From Haloarcula argentinensis DSM 12282 (lineage in GTDB: Archaea; Halobacteriota; Halobacteria; Halobacteriales; Haloarculaceae): a DNA stretch of 64,000 nucleotides. The position numbers and the translations under genes are program-made. Below, piece after piece: positions 18,139 to 26,757 of this stretch. The notes beneath the pieces are model-generated. The model was not told the DNA's origin and made no database searches. It worked only from the letters and a program-made list of their open reading frames with translations. Within the stretch, counting starts at the first letter, position 1, and each line of letters begins with the position of its first letter. The stretch lies in assembly GCA_000336895.1 (NCBI GenBank), contig AOLX01000022.1:169032-233031 (forward strand), written 5' to 3'.

Positions 18139-18863
18139 CGGGAGAACAGGCCGTCGTCCTCGAAGGTCAGACCGAGGTCGACATCGAGTAGGTCCTCAGT
18201 CATCGCGGCGACGGTCGGCGCAACATCGGTATCTGGGTCCGTCGCAAGTGGTCTGGGCGCACCCGGTTCGATGTGTGGGACCGTATGCGCTGCATCCTCG
18301 ACGGATTCGTCGGTATCGCGGTGGACGCGGGTCGCAATGACGGCCGATGCCGGCGCTCCGATGTCACGGAGGCGGCCCTGCTGTCGCGGAAGCAGGTCGC
18401 TACCGCGCTGGCTGGCCGGCACTACGAGCGCCCGCCGCTGTGCGGTCGTGGCAGCGGCGACGGCCTGATTCGACGCAATTGGTGGCACATCGAGCAGGAC
18501 GTGGTCGAACCGGCCGGCTAACTCCTCGATAGCCTGTTCGAGCGTCTGTGCGCTCTCGGCTGACTTCGCCCGGGCGAGGCGCTCGAACGGCGCGTGGGAC
18601 GGACAGATCGCGACCCGTCCGTCGGCGTCGATACCCCACTCGAACAGCGCGTCGTCGACCGACGCGTCGCCGACGGCCACCGCAGTCACGTCGGCATCGA
18701 GTCGCCCGTCGACGTACGTTGCCAGCCCCTGTGTACCAAAGGCCGCGTCGACGACAGCGACGGACCGCCCACTCCGGGCCAGCGTCGCCGCCGTCTCGAC
18801 TGTCAATCTGGTCGTTCCAGCCCCACCGGTACACCCGACAAACGCAAGCGTCGAAACCCCCAT
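18135..18863 (-). CDS. MinD/ParA-like protein with a lysine-less Walker A
   Basis: The 242-residue product starts MGVSTLAFVGCTGGAGTTRL. Family landmarks are present: the deviant Walker A region at residues 10-18, VAVVDAAFGTQGL as the A'-region near residue 35, and FDHVLLDVPPI as Walker B near residue 120. However, CTGGAGTT has threonine where the family has both the signature and the catalytic lysine (KGGxGKT). ATP hydrolysis is therefore doubtful. No partner such as a receptor or flagellar/chemotaxis gene is adjacent. Confidence 0.8.
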   Translation of the reverse strand: MGVSTLAFVGCTGGAGTTRLTVETAATLARSGRSVAVVDAAFGTQGLATYVDGRLDADVTAVAVGDASVDDALFEWGIDADGRVAICPSHAPFERLARAKSAESAQTLEQAIEELAGRFDHVLLDVPPIASNQAVAAATTAQRRALVVPASQRGSDLLPRQQGRLRDIGAPASAVIATRVHRDTDESVEDAAHTVPHIEPGAPRPLATDPDTDVAPTVAAMTEDLLDVDLGLTFEDDGLFSR

Positions 18864-18905
18864 GCGTCGCTGTTGGCGTATCTTTCGGTAAAAAGATGCG
18901 GAATT

Positions 18906-19334
18906 TTACGCCTGCTCGGCCACGATGTCCGACTCGATGGCGTCCAGTTCGTCCTCAGAGAGGTCGGGCCGGTCGTTGACCAGCGCGTGGATCGGACGGC
19001 CGCCGTCGTCCTCGAACCGTGGGATAATGTGGCCGTGGACGTGGGGGACCTCCTGGCCGGCCACCTCACCGTTGTTGAATGCGACTGTGCTAGCGGGGGC
19101 GTCGACCGCTGATTCGACGGCGGGGACGAGTTCGTGCAGGGTCGACAGCACCTCGCCCGCCACGTCGGCAGGCGTGTTGTTCAGCCGTTCGTGGTGGTCT
19201 TTCGGGATGACGAGCGTGTGGCCCGGCGAGAGGGGATTGGCGTCCAGAAACGCCAGCACGGTGTCGTCTTCGTAGACGGTGCGGCCGGGGATGTCGCCGG
19301 CAACGATCTGACAGAAGATGCAGTCCTCGCTCAT
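18906..19334 (-). CDS. HIT-family hydrolase
   Basis: The 142-residue protein starts MSEDCIFCQIVAGDIPGRTV and has the histidine triad HVHGHIIPR near residues 97-105. The N-terminal CIFC pair and the histidines near residues 45-50 suggest a structural zinc site as in Hint/Fhit-like branches. HIT proteins hydrolyse nucleotide phosphoramidates or dinucleoside polyphosphates in the cytoplasm. It lies 34 bp upstream of the UDG gene's end on the same strand, possibly within one transcript. Confidence 0.9.
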   Translation of the reverse strand: MSEDCIFCQIVAGDIPGRTVYEDDTVLAFLDANPLSPGHTLVIPKDHHERLNNTPADVAGEVLSTLHELVPAVESAVDAPASTVAFNNGEVAGQEVPHVHGHIIPRFEDDGGRPIHALVNDRPDLSEDELDAIESDIVAEQA

Positions 19335-19368
19335 AGTCGTCCCTGCGTCCGGCGGTCACAAGAAGGTT

Positions 19369-19992
19369 CTAGGTGTCGCTGACACCGGCGACCGCGTCTG
19401 TGATCGCGGCGACGTACCCCCCGTAGTCGTAGCCCAGCCGTGAGAGCCAGACCTCCTGATACGACGGGTGGAGCAGCGGGACCACAGGAACGCCGAGCGC
19501 GTCGCTCCGACGGCGGTCGAGCACGCTGTCGAGGAAGCTGTCGGGGGCTGCGTCGTCCAGTGCCAGTACTGTCTTCGTCGCGTGTTTTCCGGTCGTCACG
19601 ACCGCCGCCGGCTCGACCGCGCTGACTTCCTCGACGAGGTAGGGCCGGCAGTTTGCCAGTTCCGTATCGGTCGGGTCGCGGTTCCCCGGCGGATGGCACT
19701 TCACGGCGTTGGTGTAGTAGGAGTCGTCGTGGCCGAACCCGGCGTCGGCGAGCACCTGGCGGATTTTCCGACCGGAACGTTTCGAGGTGTAGGCCATTCC
19801 CGTCAGGTTGCCGCCCTGCCAGTGCTCGGCCTCGGGGTCCCCCTCGGCAGGGGCTTCGCCAACGACGACGAGGTCGGCTGACAGCGGGCCGTTGCCCCAC
19901 GAGATACAGGTCCGACTGTCGGCGAGTTCCGGGCAGCGCTGGCAGTCCTCAGCGAGGCCGTTTCGCTCCGCTTCGTCCGGAAACGTTGGCAC
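19369..19992 (-). CDS. Uracil-DNA glycosylase, Fe-S family (type 4/5-like)
   Basis: From a GTG start at 19990-19992 the product is MPTFPDEAERNGLAEDCQRC and onward, 207 residues. Four cysteines fit the Fe-S site of thermophile-type UDGs: CQRC near residue 17, then one in DSRTC and others in the AVKCHPP...NCRPYL region near residues 98-120. The active-site motif is GEAPAEGDPE near residue 48, and LLHPSYQEVW near residue 178 supplies the DNA-contacting histidine. It removes uracil from DNA in base-excision repair. The frame extends upstream, but that part runs into the start of DUF4177 and lacks family similarity. Confidence 0.88.
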   Translation of the reverse strand: MPTFPDEAERNGLAEDCQRCPELADSRTCISWGNGPLSADLVVVGEAPAEGDPEAEHWQGGNLTGMAYTSKRSGRKIRQVLADAGFGHDDSYYTNAVKCHPPGNRDPTDTELANCRPYLVEEVSAVEPAAVVTTGKHATKTVLALDDAAPDSFLDSVLDRRRSDALGVPVVPLLHPSYQEVWLSRLGYDYGGYVAAITDAVAGVSDT

Positions 19993-20097
19993 ATGCAACC
20001 TGAGGGCTGTGTGTGGCAAATCGGTGGCGGTCAGTACACGCCTCGGCCGCTGCGCAGCACAAAGCGTTTGCCGGCAGCCCCTTATCACGACGCATGT

Positions 20098-20268
20098 ATG
20101 CCCTCTTATGAGTACAAGGCGCTCGATGTTGACACCGGGATGTTCGGCGGTAGCAGCGTTCCCGTGGACGAACTGAACGCCCTCGGAGCCGACGGCTGGG
20201 AAGTCGTCGCACCGATAACCGAAAATAGCGGCCAGACAGCCGGGTTGCTCCTCCAGCGCGAGCGCTGA
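20098..20268 (+). CDS. DUF4177-like small protein
   Basis: The 56-residue product starts MPSYEYKALDVDTGMFGGSS. It shows the DUF4177 pattern: YEYK strand, then LNALGADGWEVVAPITEN and a final LLLQR strand. These are short single-domain proteins of unknown role. A longer frame upstream exists, but only the ATG at 20098 gives the family start. Spacing to ileS (82 bp, same strand) allows cotranscription. Confidence 0.7.
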   Translation: MPSYEYKALDVDTGMFGGSSVPVDELNALGADGWEVVAPITENSGQTAGLLLQRER

Positions 20269-20350
20269 CCAGCGCCACACTGGTGCCGTGCCATCTGAAT
20301 CGCACACATACAACCGATTGTCCTTTATTGGAGGCGGCGAATGTGCCGGT

Positions 20351-23300
20351 ATGGAACGTTTCGCCGCTGTCGACGACCAGTACGACCCCGACGCCGTCGA
20401 GGAGGGCGTCTTCGAGTACTGGGACGATGTCGACGCCTACGAGCAGACGAAGGCCCACCGGGCCGACGGCGAGGACTACTTCTTCGTTGACGGGCCGCCC
20501 TACACCTCTGGCGCGGCCCACATGGGGACGACGTGGAACAAGACCCTGAAGGACTGTTACATCCGCTACCTGCGGATGCAGGGCTACGATGTCACCGACC
20601 GGCCGGGCTACGATATGCACGGCCTCCCCATCGAAACGAAAGTCGAGGAGCGCCTTGACTTCGAGAACAAGAAAGACATCGAGCAGTTCGGCGAGGAGAA
20701 CTTCATCGAGGAGTGCAAGGCCTTCGCCGAGGAGCAACTCGACGGCCTCCAGTCGGACTTTCAGGACTTCGGCGTCTGGATGGACTGGGACGACCCGTAC
20801 AAGACGGTCAACCCCGAGTACATGGAGGCCGCTTGGTGGGGTTTCCAGCAGGCTCACGAGCGCGGCCTCGTCGAGCAGGGCCAGCGCTCCATCAATCAGT
20901 GCCCGCGGTGTGAGACCGGTATCGCCAACAACGAGGTCGAGTATCACGATGTCGGCAAGCCGTCGATCTACGTGAAATTCCCGCTGGCGGAACAGGAGGG
21001 CAGTTTGGTCATCTGGACGACGACCCCGTGGACTATCGTCGCCAACACCTTCGTCGCCGCCGACGGCGACCTCGAATACGTGGGCGTCGACGCCGAGAAA
21101 GACGGCGAGACGGAACGGCTCTATCTCGCCGAGGCCTGCGTCGAGGACGTGCTGAAGGCCGGCCGCTACGATGACTACGAGGTCGTCGAGCAACTGTCCG
21201 GCGAGGAGATGGTCGGCTGGGCGTACGACCACCCGCTCGCTGAGGAAGTGCCGGACCACGCACAGGGCAAGGGCTCCGGGCAGGTGTACACCGCCGACTA
21301 CGTCGAGGCCGACCGCACCGGCCTTGTCCACTCCGCGCCCGGCCACGGTGAGGAGGACTTCGAGCGCGGCCAGGAACTCGACCTCGAAATCTTCTGTCCG
21401 GTCGGCAGTGATGGCGTCTACACCAACGACGCGGGCAAGTACGCTGGGACGTTCGTCCGCGACGCCAACGACGAGGTCATCGACGACCTCGACGACAAGG
21501 ACTTCCTGCTGTCCAGCGAGGCGGGCCACACCGTCCGCGAGGGGCAGTGCTGGCGCTGTGACACCGACATCGTCCGCATCGTCACCGACCAGTGGTTCAT
21601 CACAGTGACCGACATCAAGGATGAACTGCTGGCGAACATCGAGGACAGCGAGTGGTACCCGCAGTGGGCCCGCGACAACCGCTTCCGTGACTTCGTCGAG
21701 GACGCACCGGACTGGAACGTCTCGCGGCAGCGCTACTGGGGCATTCCGATCCCCATCTGGCTCCCTGAAGACTGGAGCGGCGACATGGACGATGCCATCG
21801 TCGTCGGCGACCGCGAGGAACTCACCGAACGGGTCGATCAGGAAATCGACCCCGAGAGCGTTGACCTGCACAAGGGCACGGTCGACGACCTCACTATCAC
21901 CGAAGACGGCACGACCTACACCCGCGTCGGCGACGTGTTCGACGTCTGGCTTGACTCCTCCGTCGCGACGTGGGGGACCGTCAACTACCCCGAGCAGACC
22001 GAGGACTTCGATGAACTGTGGCCCGCTGACCTCATCATGGAGGCCCACGACCAGACCCGCGGGTGGTTCTGGTCCCAGCTGGGTATGAGCACCGCCGCGA
22101 CCGGCGAAATCCCGTACAAGCAGGTGCTGATGCACGGCTACGCCAACATGCCCGACGGCCGCGGCATGTCCAAATCGAAGGGCGTCCTCATCGACCCGCA
22201 TGAGGTCATTGAAAAACACGGCCGCGACCCGATGCGGCTGTTCCTGTTGTCGGTGACCGCCCAAGGCGAGGACATGAACTTCTCGTGGGAGGAGACCGCC
22301 GAGATGCAGCGCCGGCTGAACATCCTCTGGAACGTCGCCCGGTTCCCGCTGCCGTACATGCGGGCCGACGACTTCGACCCCGAGGAAACGACCGTCGAGG
22401 ACGTCCGCGACGACCTCGAACTCGTCGACGAGTGGGTGCTTTCCCGGCTCCAGAGCGTGACCGAGGCGATGACGGACTCGATGGACGACTTCGAGAACGA
22501 CAAGGCGGTCGACGAACTGCTCGAGTTCGTCGTCGAGGATGTCTCCCGCTTCTACATTCAGGTCGTCCGCGAGCGGATGTGGGAGGAGGAAGACAGTGCC
22601 TCGAAGCAGGCCGCCTACGCCACACTCTACCGCGTGCTCGAATCCGTGGCCGCGCTGTTCGCCCCGTTCACGCCGTTCGTCGCAGAGCAGGTGTACGGTG
22701 CGCTCACCGGCGACGCCGGCCACCCGACGGTCCACATGTGCGACTGGCCCGAGGTCGACGCCGACCTGCACGACCCCGCGCTCGAACGGGAAATCGAGGT
22801 CGTCCGTGAGGTCGAGGAAGCGGGCTCGAACGCCCGCCAGCAGGCCGAACGCAAGCTCCGCTGGCCTGTCACCCGCGTCGTCGTCGACGTGGACAGCGAC
22901 GACGTGGCCGACGCCGTTCGCGCCCAAGAAGCAATCATCGCCGACCGACTCAATGCCCGCGTCGTCGAGGTCGTCGGCGCTGACAACGAGTGGGGCGAAC
23001 TCCAGTACTCCGCCGAGGCCGACATGAGCGAACTCGGTCCGGCCTTCGGCGATGACGCCGGCCGCGTCATGAACGCGCTCAACGAGGCCCGCGTCACCGA
23101 GCAGTCACTCGATACCCTCGAAGACACAGTGAACGACGCGCTCGACGAGGATATTGACCTCACCGAAGAGATGGTCGAATTCCGGCGCGAGACGCCCGAG
23201 GGCGTCACCGGAACGGAGTTCACCGCACTCGACGGCGGCGGCGTCGTCTACGTCGACACCACGCTCACCGAGGACATCGAGAGCGAGGGATACGCCCGCG

Positions 23301-23554
23301 AAGTCATCCGTCGGGTCCAGGAGATGCGTAAAGACCTCGAACTGGACATCGAGGAGCGGATTGTCGTGGATCTGGCTATCGACGACGAGCGCGTCGATTC
23401 GCTCGTCAGAGAGCACGAAGCACTGATTAAAGAGGAGGTCCGCGCTGACGAGTTAGACGGCGTTGAAGACGGCCACCGCAAAACGTGGGACGTCGAAGGA
23501 ACTGATATGGAGATTGCGATTGCTCCGGTCGCGGCCGCCGAAGCGTCGGACTAG
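20351..23554 (+). CDS. ileS: Isoleucyl-tRNA synthetase
   Basis: The 1067-residue class I synthetase starts MERFAAVDDQYDPDAVEEGV. The HIGH-equivalent is HMGT at residues 57-60 after PPYTSGAA. The KMSKS-equivalent is MSKSKGV near residue 606. The editing domain has WTTTPWTIVANTF near residue 222 and GHGEEDFERG near residue 332. The length over 1000 residues, with a C-terminal extension, fits the archaeal/eukaryotic-type enzyme. An upstream in-frame extension is open, but this ATG matches family starts. Confidence 0.95.
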   Translation: MERFAAVDDQYDPDAVEEGVFEYWDDVDAYEQTKAHRADGEDYFFVDGPPYTSGAAHMGTTWNKTLKDCYIRYLRMQGYDVTDRPGYDMHGLPIETKVEERLDFENKKDIEQFGEENFIEECKAFAEEQLDGLQSDFQDFGVWMDWDDPYKTVNPEYMEAAWWGFQQAHERGLVEQGQRSINQCPRCETGIANNEVEYHDVGKPSIYVKFPLAEQEGSLVIWTTTPWTIVANTFVAADGDLEYVGVDAEKDGETERLYLAEACVEDVLKAGRYDDYEVVEQLSGEEMVGWAYDHPLAEEVPDHAQGKGSGQVYTADYVEADRTGLVHSAPGHGEEDFERGQELDLEIFCPVGSDGVYTNDAGKYAGTFVRDANDEVIDDLDDKDFLLSSEAGHTVREGQCWRCDTDIVRIVTDQWFITVTDIKDELLANIEDSEWYPQWARDNRFRDFVEDAPDWNVSRQRYWGIPIPIWLPEDWSGDMDDAIVVGDREELTERVDQEIDPESVDLHKGTVDDLTITEDGTTYTRVGDVFDVWLDSSVATWGTVNYPEQTEDFDELWPADLIMEAHDQTRGWFWSQLGMSTAATGEIPYKQVLMHGYANMPDGRGMSKSKGVLIDPHEVIEKHGRDPMRLFLLSVTAQGEDMNFSWEETAEMQRRLNILWNVARFPLPYMRADDFDPEETTVEDVRDDLELVDEWVLSRLQSVTEAMTDSMDDFENDKAVDELLEFVVEDVSRFYIQVVRERMWEEEDSASKQAAYATLYRVLESVAALFAPFTPFVAEQVYGALTGDAGHPTVHMCDWPEVDADLHDPALEREIEVVREVEEAGSNARQQAERKLRWPVTRVVVDVDSDDVADAVRAQEAIIADRLNARVVEVVGADNEWGELQYSAEADMSELGPAFGDDAGRVMNALNEARVTEQSLDTLEDTVNDALDEDIDLTEEMVEFRRETPEGVTGTEFTALDGGGVVYVDTTLTEDIESEGYAREVIRRVQEMRKDLELDIEERIVVDLAIDDERVDSLVREHEALIKEEVRADELDGVEDGHRKTWDVEGTDMEIAIAPVAAAEASD

Positions 23555-23675
23555 CCCGGCACGCGACCAGCGGACACCCTCAAAACAGGCGAGCGACGAC
23601 TAAGCGGAGCCACGAGCTATGACCGCTGCGGAAGTGTCGGAGTACTTCTCTCGCTTGAAACAAAACAAGGAGTGA

Positions 23676-24530
23676 TTACAGCTGGTCTGCGACGACCGGC
23701 GCGGCACTGACTTCGCTGACGGCGCGTTCGAGCGTGTCCGTCCCGTAGACGGCTTCGACACCGGCACTGTTGAGCTTCGTCAGGGCGTTGCTGGCGAGCA
23801 TCGGGTGGACGCAGGTGACGAACACACGCTGGGCGTCGCGGTCGTCGAGGACACCGACGGACTCGCTCATCGTCGATCCGGTGGCGATGATGTCGTCGAC
23901 AAGCACCACGTCCCGGCCCTTGACCGGCGCGTCGCTGGGGCTGATCTCGATGTCGCCGGTGTCGTAGTCCCGGTCCTTCTCGAAGAAGTCCGTCTCGCCC
24001 TCGCCGTAGGCGTCCCGGACCGTCGTCGCGAGGGCGATTGCGCCTTCGTCGGGCGAGAGAAAGAGCGGGTCGTCGAGCGTGTCCGGCAGCGGGTCCGCGA
24101 GGACGCTTGCGGCGTCGAGGTTGGTAGCTGGCACGTCGAAGAAGTCGCAGACGGCCGGCTCGTGGGGATTCACGGTCAGCACCCGGTCGGTTCCCGTCGA
24201 GATGGCGCGGGCCATCGCCCGCGAGGACACCGGCTCACCGGGCTTGAACGCCTCGTCCTGGCGGGCGTAACCCATGTACGGAATGACGGTGATGACCTCG
24301 CTCGCGCCGCTTTCGCGGGCCGCGTCCTGCAACTGGAGCAACTGGAGGTGCGCGTCGCTGTCGACGGTCGACGCGACGACGATCGCCCGCTCGCCGGCGA
24401 CCGCGTCGGGGACCCGGACGACGTGTTCACCGTCGGGGAACCGTTCGTACTCGACCCGTCCCAGCCGCTCGCCGGTCGCCTCGGCGAGGGTCGCCGCGAA
24501 CGCCTGCGTGTCCGCCCCGGGGATAATCAT
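23676..24530 (-). CDS. prs: Ribose-phosphate pyrophosphokinase
   Basis: The 284-residue product starts MIIPGADTQAFAATLAEATG. It contains the PRPP-synthase flexible loop YARQDEAFKPGEPVSSRAMA near residues 88-107 and the PRPP-binding motif DVVLVDDIIATGSTM near residue 207. It makes PRPP from ribose 5-phosphate and ATP, the entry point to purine, pyrimidine, histidine and tryptophan synthesis. The internal ATG (24528-24530) is preferred over an upstream extension, which is rich in unusual residues. Confidence 0.93.
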   Translation of the reverse strand: MIIPGADTQAFAATLAEATGERLGRVEYERFPDGEHVVRVPDAVAGERAIVVASTVDSDAHLQLLQLQDAARESGASEVITVIPYMGYARQDEAFKPGEPVSSRAMARAISTGTDRVLTVNPHEPAVCDFFDVPATNLDAASVLADPLPDTLDDPLFLSPDEGAIALATTVRDAYGEGETDFFEKDRDYDTGDIEISPSDAPVKGRDVVLVDDIIATGSTMSESVGVLDDRDAQRVFVTCVHPMLASNALTKLNSAGVEAVYGTDTLERAVSEVSAAPVVADQL

Positions 24531-24767
24531 GTGCGGTGGGTGGCTGTCCGGGCTAAACCTCTTTTCGATTCCCCGACACCGGGGCTGACTCTCCCCCTCA
24601 GACAAATATATTGTAATTGACATATATCGCTACAACATTCATGTAGCTTGTGTGATCATGCCAATTCTGGGACACAAGGATCTCTTACCATAATATTATT
24701 TACAACTAGATGAGGTATTTATCTCTGTCCGATTCCAAAGCACGAACAGAGCAGTCCCTCCAAAATA
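24531..24767. promoter_or_regulatory. AT-rich divergent intergenic region between prs and a response regulator
   Basis: This 237-bp gap is markedly AT-rich against its surroundings. It contains several TATA-like stretches, including ACAAATATATTG near 24602 and ATAATATTATTTAC near 24691. It most likely holds divergent promoters for prs (leftward) and the receiver-PAS gene (rightward). Exact start sites cannot be fixed by eye. Confidence 0.5.
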
Positions 24768-25877
24768 ATGAAGGTATTACATCTGGATGACGAACCCGAT
24801 TTTGCGGATTTGACTGCCCAGTTTCTCGAACAGGAAAACGAACGGTTCGAAGTTCAAACGGCAACCAGCGGAACTGACGGCCTTGCGATTCTTCGGGCAG
24901 AGGACATCGATTGTATCGTCTCGGACTATGATATGCCAGTAATGGACGGACTGGAGTTCTTGGCTGCAGTCCGCGAAGAGTATCCTGACCTGCCGTTCAT
25001 CCTTTTTACTGGCAAAGGGAGCGAAGAGATCGCGAGCGAAGCTATTACTGCCGGCGTGACGGAGTACTTCCAGAAAGAGCACGGGACTGAACAGTACGCA
25101 ATCCTGGCCAATCGAATTACGAACCTTGTCGAACGGTACCGTGCTGTCCGTACAATCGACCGTAGCTATAGGGCAATGAAGACTGCCAGCGAAGGGATCA
25201 GCCTCATCGACCCGGACGGGACGTTTTCGTATGTGAACCCTGCCTTTGCGGACCTATTTGGCTACGAGCAGGATGAACTGGCCGGCAAGCACTGGACAAT
25301 TCTGTACCACGACGATGAAGCGGACCGGCTAGAGAACGACATCATCCCAGCGGTCAAAGAAAACGAGTACTGGTCGGGCGAAACAGTTCGACTGATGAAA
25401 GACGGAAACAGGCTCGTTACGAACCATCGCCTGGCTCACGCTGACGACGGGGTAATCGTGTGTACGGCGCGGGACATCACCCCCGAACGGACGCAGTTGA
25501 CGGGACAGAGCACTCCGTTCGACGTTCTTATCGATGCCATGGACGACCACGCCTTCTTCACCCTCGACCACGAGGGCTACGTCACTCGCTGGAACGACGG
25601 TGCCCGACGATTCACGGGCTACGATGTGGACGAGATCCTCGGAGCGCACGTTTCGACGTTCTTCGAGGAGTCTGATCCGGCGAACAGCCTTCCCGAGCGA
25701 CTCCTCGATACCGCGAAAACAGACGGGACCGTCTCCCATGAAGGGTTACAGATCCGCCAGGACGGCACGCGCTGCTGGACAGACATGACGCTCTCTGCGA
25801 GCTTTGACGAGTCCGGAGCACTCCGGGGCTACGGGATCATCTTGAAAGAAGCCGACAGACAGCAAATACCGCAGTAA
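24768..25877 (+). CDS. Receiver-PAS-PAS response regulator without an output domain
   Basis: The 369-residue protein has a CheY-like receiver (residues 1-120). Acidic residues are in HLDDEP, the phosphoacceptor is D53 in IVSDYDMPVMDG, and the conserved Thr/Lys are in LFTGKG and FQKEHG. Two PAS domains follow: SEGISLIDPDGTFSYVNPAF near residue 140, and DHAFFTLDHEGYVTRWNDGA near residue 260. It ends shortly after the second PAS, with no kinase, DNA-binding or cyclase domain. Such proteins usually relay from a hybrid kinase or act through protein contacts. No kinase gene is adjacent. Confidence 0.85.
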   Translation: MKVLHLDDEPDFADLTAQFLEQENERFEVQTATSGTDGLAILRAEDIDCIVSDYDMPVMDGLEFLAAVREEYPDLPFILFTGKGSEEIASEAITAGVTEYFQKEHGTEQYAILANRITNLVERYRAVRTIDRSYRAMKTASEGISLIDPDGTFSYVNPAFADLFGYEQDELAGKHWTILYHDDEADRLENDIIPAVKENEYWSGETVRLMKDGNRLVTNHRLAHADDGVIVCTARDITPERTQLTGQSTPFDVLIDAMDDHAFFTLDHEGYVTRWNDGARRFTGYDVDEILGAHVSTFFEESDPANSLPERLLDTAKTDGTVSHEGLQIRQDGTRCWTDMTLSASFDESGALRGYGIILKEADRQQIPQ

Positions 25878-25952
25878 GAGGGCATGGACGCCGGTCGATA
25901 CTATGAAGGCCGGATAGAACTGCGACATCCCACTTAGATACTACTGATCGAC

Positions 25953-26756
25953 TCAGGCTACAGCGACGCCGACGACATCGGGGACGCCCAGCGAGCGCTG
26001 TCGCCAGCCGCCCTGTCCGTCGGCGGTCGCCTCGGCGGCGGTCGCGACGAGGAAGGTCCCGTTCTCGGTGATAGCGTAGGTGTCGTCGCCGTACGTCACG
26101 TCGACGACACGTTCGGTGGCCGGCAACGAACAGGGCTCCCACGCACCGTTTGCCAGTTCGTACAAGCCGTCCGCCGCGGCGGCGTGGACTTGCTCGCCGT
26201 CGCTTGCAACCGCCAGATGTTGGCCCGACCGGACCTCGGTCCACTCGCCGCTCTCGCCTTCGTAGCGGTACAGCCCGCTCTCGGTCGCGGCGTAGTCGCC
26301 CGCCACGTCGGCCACGTCCACGAGGCCGAGTCGGTCGAGTGACGGGAGGGCGTACACGCCCTCGGCCGCAGCGAGGCGGTCGCCGTCGATGGCGCGGACG
26401 TCTGCGACCGCGCCGATATCCCGCCACTCACCGTCGTACCGAGCGATGTGGCCGTCGCCGGCTGCGAGCAGTCCGTCGCCGTCGTAGCCGACCGCGGTGG
26501 CTGGCCCGAACCCGGTCGGGACGAAACCGTCGTCGGTCAACACGAGTACGTCCTCGTCGGTGGCGACCGCGACTTCGCTGCTCGCGCCGGCCACGTCACG
26601 GGCATTGCACCGTTCGCTCAGGCTGAACCGTCCGATCTGGCCACCGGCCGTCTCAACGCGGGTGACGCCCAGTCCCGACGCGACGTACGCGTGGGTCTCC
26701 GGACGTTTCGCCCCGTACATCCGCTTCTCCGAGAGCGCGATATCGTCGTCGCTCAC
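25953..26756 (-). CDS. Beta-propeller-like haloarchaeal protein downstream of hemL
   Basis: The 267-residue product starts at a GTG (26754-26756): MSDDDIALSEKRMYGAKRPE. It is built from repeated short beta units with the recurring wording VASGLGV, VATDEDVLVLTDDG, AAGDGHIARYDG, AATESGLYRYEG and AAAADGLYELANG, consistent with a propeller fold. It resembles the haloarchaeal HVO_0234-type beta-propeller family (recognised from memory). Its start lies 1 nt after the hemL stop, so the genes are cotranscribed and probably coupled. No catalytic residues are evident. Confidence 0.75.
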   Translation of the reverse strand: MSDDDIALSEKRMYGAKRPETHAYVASGLGVTRVETAGGQIGRFSLSERCNARDVAGASSEVAVATDEDVLVLTDDGFVPTGFGPATAVGYDGDGLLAAGDGHIARYDGEWRDIGAVADVRAIDGDRLAAAEGVYALPSLDRLGLVDVADVAGDYAATESGLYRYEGESGEWTEVRSGQHLAVASDGEQVHAAAADGLYELANGAWEPCSLPATERVVDVTYGDDTYAITENGTFLVATAAEATADGQGGWRQRSLGVPDVVGVAVA

Positions 26757-26757
26757 T

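Noticed and set aside
19949..22927. A very long minus-strand open frame (about 990 codons) opposite ileS
   Set aside because: It mirrors a complete, motif-rich synthetase. Its sequence is low complexity (Asp/Val/Arg-rich) with no family match, as expected for the antisense of GC-rich coding DNA.
23619..23675. 18-codon frame MTAAEVSEYFSRLKQNKE between ileS and prs
   Set aside because: Too short and unsupported by a ribosome-binding site or neighbour coupling. It may be a remnant, but nothing distinguishes it from chance.
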